A stretch of DNA of 64,000 nucleotides from Geomonas sp. RF6 (GTDB taxonomy: Bacteria; Desulfobacterota; Desulfuromonadia; Geobacterales; Geobacteraceae), in contig NZ_CP087999.1 of NCBI RefSeq assembly GCF_021044625.1, positions 2,187,001-2,251,000 of the forward strand, given 5' to 3'. Shown here one piece after another: positions 41,074-47,994 of this stretch. The stretch's first letter is position 1. Each line of letters opens with the position of its first letter. Below the pieces are notes generated by a model. The model saw only the letters and a program-made list of their open reading frames with translations. It was not told the DNA's origin and ran no database searches. The position numbers and the translations under genes were made by a program.

Positions 41074-42774
41074 TTACAGGTTGCGTGGGTCGGTCTTCTC
41101 GACGAAGAGCATCTGCCAGAGGACCAGGTTCATGAGCGTCCACACCCGGAGCGATTCCCCCCAGTCGGCGCGGCTCCAACCCCGGGCGCGGGTCTTCGCC
41201 ATGATGTGCTCGCGCATGGCCCGCCCCTCCCAGAAGGGGGAGTCGAGCCAGAGCTTGTGGGAGGTGACCTTGTCGATGAGCGGCGCCATCCCGCCGTTGA
41301 ACCACTCGATCATGGGGGAGTTGAAGCCGATCTTCGACTGTCGCTGGCGCACCCGATCCGGCATGATCCCCTCCAGCGCGTCGCGCAGCACCCTCTTCGT
41401 GTACCCTCCCCCCATCTTCGCGGAAGGGGGGAGCGCCAGGGCGTACGTTACCAGGCGCCAGTCCAGAAGGGGCATGCGCACCTCGATGCCGTGCGCCATG
41501 GAGCAGCGGTCGTAGTTTCTGAGGATCGCCGGCAGGAGGGTGTAGTGCACGTCGTTGTACAGGTTCTCGTTCACCCGCTCCATCGGCCAGTCGAGGTACC
41601 AGGTGTAGCCGCCGAGGAGCTCGTCGCCGCCGTGGCCGTCGAGGGAGACATAGACGCCGTCGCGGCGCAGCTCGCGGTAGATGCACCACACAGGTACGGC
41701 GAGCCCGCCGTAGACTTCCTCCATGGCCCACACCGAGTCGACCACGTGGGAAACCGCCTCCTCCGGGTCGAAGACCCAGTAGCGGGGGACGGCGCCGGTG
41801 TGGCCGACGACCTCGTCCGCGTACTGCCGCTCGTCGAGCATGGTGCCGGGGAAGGTGGCGATGAAGGAGCGCTGCCAGTCTTCGGGGCATCTCTTGAGGG
41901 ACGCGGCGTCGTTCCCTTTCAGCCACGCCATGCCGGAGGCGACGGCGCTGGAGTCGATCCCGCCGCTCAGGCAGGTGCCGAGCGGCACGTCGGAGCGCAT
42001 CCTGATCCGCAGCGCGTCGAAAAAGAGCTCGCGGAATTCCTCCACCTGCTCCCGGTAGGTCGCTGCTACCTGCGGCAGATGCGCGGAAGAGTCCCACCAG
42101 CGGCGCATGGTGGCGCTCCCGTCGCCGTTGACGGTGAGGCAGTGGCCCCCCAGAAGGCGCTTCACCCCCGCCATCAGGGTCTCCTCGCGGGTCCCTTCCA
42201 GCGCGTAGGAATTGGCGAGGAGATCGGGGACGACGTTGACGTCGAGCTGCGCGGGGAAGCCGGGAAGGGCGCTGAAGGCCTTCATCTCTGAGGCGAAGAT
42301 GAGGGCGTTGTCGTGCACCGCGTAGTAGAGGGGCTTTACCGAGAAGCGGTCGCGGGCGAGAAAAAGGGTTTTCCTCGCCGATTCCCATACGGCAAAGGCC
42401 CACATGCCGTTGAAGCGGGTGAGGCACTCCTCCCCCCAGCGGGCGTAGGCGGCGACGATGACCTCCGTGTCGGTCTCGGTGGCGAAGCGGTATCCCTGCG
42501 CCTCCAGCTCGGCGCGGATTTCCAGGAAGTTGTATACCTCGCCGTTGAAGGTGATGAAGAGCTCGCGGCCGTCCGGGGTGCGGTAGCGCATGGGGCAGGC
42601 GCCGACCTCGCGCGGGTCGAGGATGGCGAGGCGCCGGTGCCCGAGGGCGAGCTGCGGCTCCAGGTGGATCCCCCGGCCGTCCGGGCCGCGGTGCGCGAGG
42701 GCATCGGTGAGGGCGTCGATGTCGCGGCGCTCCACGGTGCCCCGGAAGCTATAGATCCCTGCGATGCCGCACAT
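41074..42774 (-). CDS. asnB: Asparagine synthase-type glutamine amidotransferase
   Basis: 566 aa. An N-terminal class II glutaminase has nucleophile Cys2 in MCGIAGIYSFRG, then AHRGPDGRG. The C-terminal synthetase domain carries the PP-loop CLSGGIDSSAV (about residue 260) and an Asp/Gly-rich GHGGDELLGGYTWYLD stretch. Its position between an aminotransferase and glycan transferases suggests amidation of a uronic acid or similar carboxyl in the sugar pathway rather than asparagine supply. ATG 42774 overlaps the upstream stop (ATGA). Confidence 0.88.
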   Translation of the reverse strand: MCGIAGIYSFRGTVERRDIDALTDALAHRGPDGRGIHLEPQLALGHRRLAILDPREVGACPMRYRTPDGRELFITFNGEVYNFLEIRAELEAQGYRFATETDTEVIVAAYARWGEECLTRFNGMWAFAVWESARKTLFLARDRFSVKPLYYAVHDNALIFASEMKAFSALPGFPAQLDVNVVPDLLANSYALEGTREETLMAGVKRLLGGHCLTVNGDGSATMRRWWDSSAHLPQVAATYREQVEEFRELFFDALRIRMRSDVPLGTCLSGGIDSSAVASGMAWLKGNDAASLKRCPEDWQRSFIATFPGTMLDERQYADEVVGHTGAVPRYWVFDPEEAVSHVVDSVWAMEEVYGGLAVPVWCIYRELRRDGVYVSLDGHGGDELLGGYTWYLDWPMERVNENLYNDVHYTLLPAILRNYDRCSMAHGIEVRMPLLDWRLVTYALALPPSAKMGGGYTKRVLRDALEGIMPDRVRQRQSKIGFNSPMIEWFNGGMAPLIDKVTSHKLWLDSPFWEGRAMREHIMAKTRARGWSRADWGESLRVWTLMNLVLWQMLFVEKTDPRNL

Positions 42775-43877
42775 CAGGCGCCTCCCTGGAGCCGAAGGAG
42801 GGTGGAGGCGACGTGGCAGACCTGCTCCTGCGTGAGCTCAGCCGACATCGGCAGCGAGAGGATTCGTCCCGCTGCGGCGCTCGCGGCAGGATACCCCGCC
42901 GAGTCGAAGCGGTCGGCATATGCCTGCAGGAGGGGGAGGGGGATGGGGTAGTGGATACCCGTCTCGATCCCCTCCCTGTGCAGCCCTTCCTTCAGCGCTT
43001 CCCGGCGCCCGCTCTCTATCACGAAGAGGTGGTAGACGTGGCGCGCCTCAGGCTCTTCCTGGGGGAGGAGGATGTCGGCGCCTGCGAGGAGGGTGCGGTA
43101 GGTCTCGGCGTTTGCGCGCCGCAGCTCGGTCCACTTTTCGAGGTGCGTGAGCTTCACGGAGAGGATCGCCGCCTGCATCCCGTCGAGCCGGGAGTTGCGC
43201 CCCTCGAAACGGTGGTCGTACTTGGCGATCCTGCCGTGGTTGGCGATCATGCGGCTCGCGGTGGCCAGTTCCTCGTCGTTGGTGACGATGGCGCCGGCGT
43301 CGCCGTAGGCGCCGAGGTTCTTCCCGGGGTAGAAGCTGAAGCAGCCGAAGTCGCCGAAGGTGCCGACGCGGCGCCCGCGGTAGAGCGCGCCGTGGGCCTG
43401 GGCGCAGTCCTCGATGACGCTCAGGCCGTGCCGCCGGGCAAGCGCCATGACGCCGTCCATATCGCAGGGGCGGCCGTAGAGGTGCACCGGGATGATGGCG
43501 AGGGTCTTTTCGGTGACGCGGCGCTCGGCGTCGGCGAGGTCGAGTGTATGTGAACCGGGTAGGGCGTCGCAGAAGACGACGCGGTATCCGGCGCGGGTCA
43601 CCGCCTCGCTGGTGGCGATAAAGCTGTTGGCCGGCACGATGACCTCGGCGTCGTCGGGAAGCTCGAGGGCTGCCAGCGCGATCTCCAGTGCGTCGGTGCC
43701 GTTGCCGACCCCGATGCAGTGGTCGGCCTCGAGGTACCCTGCGAAGGAGTCTTCGAAGGACTTGACGTGCTTGCCGCCGATGTAGGCGGATTCGGCGATG
43801 ACGGAGCGGATCGCGGCATCTATATCGGCTGCTATGGAGAGGTACTGCCGGTGCAGGTCGAGAAAGGGGACTTTCAT
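42774..43877 (-). CDS. DegT/DnrJ/EryC1/StrS sugar aminotransferase
   Basis: 367 aa, PLP-dependent transaminase of nucleotide keto-sugars. Family markers: VPFLDLHRQYLSI start, VGNGTDALEIALAALEL near 57, VIEDCAQAHGALYRGRRVG near 155-173, and FYPGKNLGAYGDAGAIVTND, where the Lys is the expected PLP Schiff-base residue. It closely precedes asnB and follows the acetyltransferase with ATGA overlaps. With the Gfo/Idh enzyme it fits 3-keto formation plus transamination, as in WbpB/WbpE or GnnA/GnnB systems; which sugar is made is not certain. Confidence 0.9.
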   Translation of the reverse strand: MKVPFLDLHRQYLSIAADIDAAIRSVIAESAYIGGKHVKSFEDSFAGYLEADHCIGVGNGTDALEIALAALELPDDAEVIVPANSFIATSEAVTRAGYRVVFCDALPGSHTLDLADAERRVTEKTLAIIPVHLYGRPCDMDGVMALARRHGLSVIEDCAQAHGALYRGRRVGTFGDFGCFSFYPGKNLGAYGDAGAIVTNDEELATASRMIANHGRIAKYDHRFEGRNSRLDGMQAAILSVKLTHLEKWTELRRANAETYRTLLAGADILLPQEEPEARHVYHLFVIESGRREALKEGLHREGIETGIHYPIPLPLLQAYADRFDSAGYPAASAAAGRILSLPMSAELTQEQVCHVASTLLRLQGGA

Positions 43878-44344
43878 GGCGTTATTTCCCTAATGAGGCG
43901 GGCCGGGTTTCCCGCGTAGATCCCCGGGGCGTCGATGTCGCGGGTGACTACCGCTCCCGCGCCGATGACGACGTCGTCGGCAATGGATACCGGGAGGACC
44001 GTGGCGTTGGTCCCGATGGAGACACGGTTACCGATACGGGTCCCTTTCCAGAGGGTGCGGTCGCCGCGGGCCGGGCCGCCGGTGGCAAAGGTGTCGTTTA
44101 TGAACATGGCGCCGTGGGAGATGAAGCAATCATCACCGATCTCCACGAGCTCGCAGATGAAGGCGTGCGACTGGACCTTGCAGCGCTGGCCGATGACGAC
44201 TCCGCGCTGGATTTCCACGAAGGGGCCGATGAAGCTCCCGGCGCCGATGCTGCAGCCGTACAGGTTGACGGGCTGCACGACGGTGACCCCCTCGCCGAAC
44301 TCTACGTCGACGATGCCTGCGGTTTTTATGATCGGATCAGCCAT
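43874..44344 (-). CDS. Hexapeptide sugar N-acetyltransferase (WbpD/FdtC-like)
   Basis: 156-aa left-handed beta-helix acyltransferase. Hexapeptide turns run through most of the length (for example IGAGSFIGPFVEIQRGVVIG and IGNRVSIGTNATVLPVSIAD), with the C-terminal GIYAGNPARLIREI common to WbpD/FdtC enzymes that acetylate the amino group of nucleotide-linked amino sugars. ATG 44344 has AAGGAG five bases upstream; the longer frame lacks this. The stop overlaps the aminotransferase ATG, supporting a shared pathway. Confidence 0.85.
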   Translation of the reverse strand: MADPIIKTAGIVDVEFGEGVTVVQPVNLYGCSIGAGSFIGPFVEIQRGVVIGQRCKVQSHAFICELVEIGDDCFISHGAMFINDTFATGGPARGDRTLWKGTRIGNRVSIGTNATVLPVSIADDVVIGAGAVVTRDIDAPGIYAGNPARLIREITP

Positions 44345-44411
44345 TGACGCTCCTTGTCTCGAGGGGGGGCGCTGAACCTGCCTCCGCACTTTCTTTTCCG
44401 GCGCTGGATGA

Positions 44412-44454
44412 ACCCCATCCCCACCCTGTCCCTCCCCTTGAAAGGGAGGGGACG
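44412..44454. repeat. Dispersed repeat family C, copy 2
   Basis: ACCCCATCCCCACCCTGTCC followed by CTCCCCTTGAAAGGGAGGGG, in the 147-nt gap inside the minus operon between the oxidoreductase and the acetyltransferase. Confidence 0.7.
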
Positions 44455-44491
44455 TGGGGGAGGCGGTTTGGCATGAAGCGAGGTTCTTTCC

Positions 44492-45559
44492 TTACGCCGC
44501 TCTCCCCAGCCTGCACTTCTCCGCGCGGAAGCGGAGAAATACCTCCCGCCCCGTCTCGATAGACTCGTAGATCGCCATGATCAGCTCCAGCGACTTGCGC
44601 CCCTCGAGGCCGTCCACCAGCGCGGGGGCCTCCCCCTTGATCGAGCTCACCACGGAGGCGAGATACGGCAGGTGGCCAAAGCCGTACACGTTCGGGGGAG
44701 CCTGCCTGCAGTCCAGCACCGCCGCATCCTCCTCGGTAGCGTCGGCAAAGTTCCACACCTTCATCTCGTTCACGGCGAACCCGCCGATCTCCACGGTGCC
44801 GCGCTCCCCGAGAAGGGACAAGGACCCCTCCAGGTCCTTCGGGCGGGCGGCGGTCGTCGCCTCCACAATCCCGAGGGCCCCGCTGGTGAAGCGGATGATG
44901 GCGACGCCGGTGTCCTCGGTCTCGATATCCACGAGCGCCGTGGTCGACTTCGCGAAGACCGACTCCGGCTCGCCGAGCATCCACTCCAGGAGGTCGATGT
45001 GGTGGCTCGCCTGGTTGGTGAAGACCCCGCCGTCCATCTTCCAGGTGCCGCGCCAGGCGTCCTGGTCGTAGTAGGCCTGCGGGCGGCACCAGCGCACCCG
45101 CACCGTCCCCATCACGAGCCTTCCGAAGCGCCCCTTCTCCAGCGCCTCCCGCACCTTCAGCACCGGTGCGTTGTAGCGGTTCTGCTTCACCACGAAGAGC
45201 TTGATACCGGCGCGGTCGCAGGCGCGGATCATGGCGTCGGCGTCGTGCAGGGTGAGCGCCATCGGCTTCTCCACCACGAGGTGCTTCCCGTACGGGGCGA
45301 GCTCGAGGGTGTGGCGGGCGTGGTTGCCGCTCTCGGTCAGGATATTGACGACGTCGAGGCGGTCCCCCATCGTCTGCATCATGACGTGCAGGTCGGTGAA
45401 CCAGGGGACTCCGTAGCGCTCGCCGTACTCACGCGCCCGGTCGATCTTTATGTCGCACACCGCGGCGAGTTGCGCGCCGGGGAGCTCCCGGGAGAGGATC
45501 TCCGCATGTTTTCTGGCGATCCGGCCGCAGCCGAGCAGGGCAAAGTTGAGCTTGGTCAT
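44492..45559 (-). CDS. Gfo/Idh/MocA family nucleotide-sugar oxidoreductase
   Basis: 355 aa. The Rossmann motif is FALLGCGRIARKHAEIL at residues 5-21, then the family dinucleotide-site and catalytic block GKHLVVEKPMALTLHDADAM with EKP (about 90-109). A later GGVFTNQASHHIDLLEWMLG has the conserved His. It probably oxidises C3 of a nucleotide sugar for the adjacent aminotransferase. ATG 45559 has GGAGGA upstream and lies 12 nt after the phosphoramidate gene block, so the two pathways share a transcript. Confidence 0.87.
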   Translation of the reverse strand: MTKLNFALLGCGRIARKHAEILSRELPGAQLAAVCDIKIDRAREYGERYGVPWFTDLHVMMQTMGDRLDVVNILTESGNHARHTLELAPYGKHLVVEKPMALTLHDADAMIRACDRAGIKLFVVKQNRYNAPVLKVREALEKGRFGRLVMGTVRVRWCRPQAYYDQDAWRGTWKMDGGVFTNQASHHIDLLEWMLGEPESVFAKSTTALVDIETEDTGVAIIRFTSGALGIVEATTAARPKDLEGSLSLLGERGTVEIGGFAVNEMKVWNFADATEEDAAVLDCRQAPPNVYGFGHLPYLASVVSSIKGEAPALVDGLEGRKSLELIMAIYESIETGREVFLRFRAEKCRLGRAA

Positions 45560-45571
45560 GATTCCTCCACG

Positions 45572-46630
45572 TCAGCCGTTGCTACGCGCAAACAGCCCTT
45601 TCTTGTTTTCGATCTGCCTGATGGCGTTCAGGGTGGACGCCGCCACCGCCGCGGAGCAGCCGTCGTAGGAGGCGAAAAAGATCTTGCGTAGGCTGCCGCG
45701 CTTTATCTTCTGCATCTGCCACTCCCTCTCGTCGGAGAGGATCTCACCAATCCGGTCCCGCTCGCCGGGGTCGACGCTGCGCAGGAATCCCCTGATGACG
45801 ATGTCCTCGGAGTTGCTCCCCCCGATGTTGGGGTCGCTTTCCGCGCCGGGTACGTTCAGGAGGAGCAGGTTCTTGTCCAGGTACAGTGCGGAGAAGATGA
45901 TCCCGCCGTAGTCGGCAAGGATGTAGTCGGCGGCCTGGTACAGCTCCGTGTTGTCCACCATGTAGTCGATGAGGTGGGTGAGCCCGGCGCCCCGGAGGGA
46001 CGCCGCGATCCCGCTCCCTTCTTCCAGGTCGAGCGGGTGGGGCTTCAGGACTATGTTGAAGCGGTCCGTAAGCGCGCTCATGGCTGAGAGGTAGATCGGG
46101 ACGGAGGAGAGCTTCCCCCGCGTGGGGAGCCACACGATCGTCTTCTTCCCGGGGTTGCAGCCGAACTTTCGCTGCAGCGGCTCCCTCTCCGGTTTTTCCT
46201 GAAAGTAGGCGTCGTAGCGGGGGTATCCCATCTGGAGCTTCACCCCGCCGGTGAAGTCGAGCCGCTCCGCCTGGTAGGGGCCGAAGCAGAGGATGTAGTC
46301 GTACAGCGCGTTCCAGTCGGCGTAGTTCCACTTCGCGTCGCCAAGGCCGTACATGAACCTGATGTTGCACTCGCCGATCCGCTTGATGAGGCTCGTGCCG
46401 CCGTTCATGTCCATATAGTGGTTGGAGACGAGGTAACGGTACTTGTAGGCGCCGTGCACCGAGGAGAGGGGGACCGTGTTGATCCCGGAGAGCTTCCCCA
46501 TGAACTCGGCGTCGCCGAGGAGGTGGTCGAAGAGGACCACGTCGAGCTCGTTGGGGTTCAGCATCCGGAACACGTTGGCGTAGTGGTGGTACATCTCCTT
46601 CGTGTGGATGATGAACGCTATCTTGTCCAC
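45572..46630 (-). CDS. CDP-glycerol glycerophosphotransferase-family protein; candidate phosphoramidate transferase
   Basis: 352 aa. The C-terminal half matches the CDP-glycerol glycerophosphotransferase family (TagB/TagF-like): IVLKPHPLDLEEGSG near 193-207 and YILADYGGIIFSALYLDKNL near 236-255, the latter corresponding to the family's D-S/G-S nucleotide site. Members move a phospho-alcohol from a CDP-linked donor onto a glycan. As the last gene of a cytidine-diphosphoramidate set, it is a good candidate for the terminal transferase that C. jejuni supplies by a different family (inference). It overlaps the cytidylyltransferase gene by 13 nt. Confidence 0.78.
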   Translation of the reverse strand: MDKIAFIIHTKEMYHHYANVFRMLNPNELDVVLFDHLLGDAEFMGKLSGINTVPLSSVHGAYKYRYLVSNHYMDMNGGTSLIKRIGECNIRFMYGLGDAKWNYADWNALYDYILCFGPYQAERLDFTGGVKLQMGYPRYDAYFQEKPEREPLQRKFGCNPGKKTIVWLPTRGKLSSVPIYLSAMSALTDRFNIVLKPHPLDLEEGSGIAASLRGAGLTHLIDYMVDNTELYQAADYILADYGGIIFSALYLDKNLLLLNVPGAESDPNIGGSNSEDIVIRGFLRSVDPGERDRIGEILSDEREWQMQKIKRGSLRKIFFASYDGCSAAVAASTLNAIRQIENKKGLFARSNG

Positions 46631-47352
46631 GCGTACCCGCCCATCTCGTTGAAGACGTCGATGTCGGAGGCGCCGTCGAACTCGAACCAGCCGCCATCGA
46701 CCGGGACGGCGTGCACCGGCGTGTGCGCCATGACGGTGCGCAGCATGGTGGTCATGTCGAGGCGATCGACCCTCTCCTCATGGAGCTGCTGCAGGGTCTG
46801 CACGACCCGGCGCCACCCCTGCGGCGAGAAGTACAGAAGCCCCATGTACTGCCCCTCTATCTCGGCGACGGTGCGCGCCTTCTGGCCGATCTCCGCGAGC
46901 GTGCCGTTGGCGTTCAGGCGGAAGGTCTCCGCGTCGTCGATGGGGTCTGCGAAGCGCTTCTGCCAGAGCTCCAGCCACTGCGTGTCGTAGGTGATCCTGA
47001 TGTCGCCGCGGCCCCCCATGAGGCGCTGCACCGTCTCCGCGGGGTAGATGATGTCGGCGTAGCTCACCACGCAGTCGTCGGCGGAGAGGAGCTCGGAGGC
47101 GGCAAGGAGGGAGGAGACCATGTTGGTGCTCTCCCAGCGGGGATTCTCCAGGTAGGTCGGCTCGGAGTAGGGGATGGCGTCGCCCAGGTAACCCCTCACG
47201 ATGTAGATCTCGTTGATCCCGGCGCCTTTCAGGGCAGCCATCTGCCATTGCAGCAGGGTCTTTCCCGCGACCTCCACCATTCCCTTGGGGCGGTCGTTGG
47301 TGAGCTCCCGCATTCTGCTGCCCCTTCCGGCAGCGAGGATGATTCCCTTCAT
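46618..47352 (-). CDS. CTP:phosphoglutamine cytidylyltransferase-like (Cj1416-type)
   Basis: 244-aa nucleotidyltransferase with the pyrophosphorylase signature GIILAAGRGSRMRELTNDRP and Lys-containing GMVEVAGKTLLQWQ. The WESTNMVSSLLAASELL segment and VVSYADIIYP are like LicC and its relatives, enzymes that use CTP. Within this gene set the best fit is the C. jejuni enzyme that joins CMP to L-glutamine phosphate. A phosphocholine enzyme is less likely, since no choline kinase or transporter is present. ATG 47352 directly abuts the upstream stop. Confidence 0.8.
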   Translation of the reverse strand: MKGIILAAGRGSRMRELTNDRPKGMVEVAGKTLLQWQMAALKGAGINEIYIVRGYLGDAIPYSEPTYLENPRWESTNMVSSLLAASELLSADDCVVSYADIIYPAETVQRLMGGRGDIRITYDTQWLELWQKRFADPIDDAETFRLNANGTLAEIGQKARTVAEIEGQYMGLLYFSPQGWRRVVQTLQQLHEERVDRLDMTTMLRTVMAHTPVHAVPVDGGWFEFDGASDIDVFNEMGGYAWTR

Positions 47353-47994
47353 TTACACTCCTTCCAGCCTGAGGGCTGCGGTGAGTAGGGCGAGTTCGGC
47401 GGGTTGGGCCGCCCCCTCCCTTTCGCTGTGCCACATCTGTCCAAAAACCGGCAGCTCGCGGTGCTGAACCGCCTCCACTACCCCGTCCTCGCTCCTTGCC
47501 ACCACAAGGAGCGGCTCCGGCACGTCGGTAAGCGCGTACGAGTGGTACGAGTTGACCGGGCCGAGCTCTCGCAGGAGACCCCCGTAGCGCGACTCTTCAT
47601 CCACCGTGAGGCCGTGGCGGGCGCCGCCGGTATGGCCTGCCACCCGCTGGAGCGAGGCTCCGAAGTAGTCCCCGATGAGCTGCATGCCGCGGCAGATCCC
47701 CACGACGGGGACGCCGCGCTCGATGGCGCAGGCGAGGAGCCTCTTCTCGAAATCGTCCCTGCGGGCGGAGAGGGGCGACCCGGAGCAGCAGGAGAGGTCG
47801 TTTCCTCCGGTAAGCACCACGCCGTCTATGCCGATCTTCTCGAAGTAGGGGAGGAAGTCGTACCCGGTGGGAAGTATTACCGGCAGGACTCCGAGCTCGT
47901 GGCAGAGCGGCCCCCAGCGCAGGTCGAGGGCGTCGCGCGTCTCAGGATATTCCGCTACCTCCACCAGCCGCTGGGTCAGGGCGATCTTTTTCAT
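47353..47994 (-). CDS. C26 glutamine-amidotransferase-like gamma-glutamyl hydrolase (Cj1417-type)
   Basis: 213-aa class I glutaminase-like hydrolase. Catalytic Cys101 is in PVVGICRGMQLIGDYFGA, and the His/Glu pair is in MWHSERE near 190. A family TGGNDL motif is near 62. In the C. jejuni phosphoramidate pathway this enzyme removes glutamate from gamma-glutamyl-CDP-amidate to leave cytidine diphosphoramidate. ATG 47994 overlaps the kinase stop (ATGA). Long frames upstream are shadows of the kinase gene. An alternative is a gamma-glutamyl polyamine hydrolase, but no other such genes are here. Confidence 0.82.
   Translation of the reverse strand: MKKIALTQRLVEVAEYPETRDALDLRWGPLCHELGVLPVILPTGYDFLPYFEKIGIDGVVLTGGNDLSCCSGSPLSARRDDFEKRLLACAIERGVPVVGICRGMQLIGDYFGASLQRVAGHTGGARHGLTVDEESRYGGLLRELGPVNSYHSYALTDVPEPLLVVARSEDGVVEAVQHRELPVFGQMWHSEREGAAQPAELALLTAALRLEGV

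Noticed and set aside
46618-47352. Phosphocholine cytidylyltransferase (LicC)
   Set aside because: No choline kinase, transporter or LicD-type transferase is present. The neighbours match the C. jejuni phosphoramidate set.
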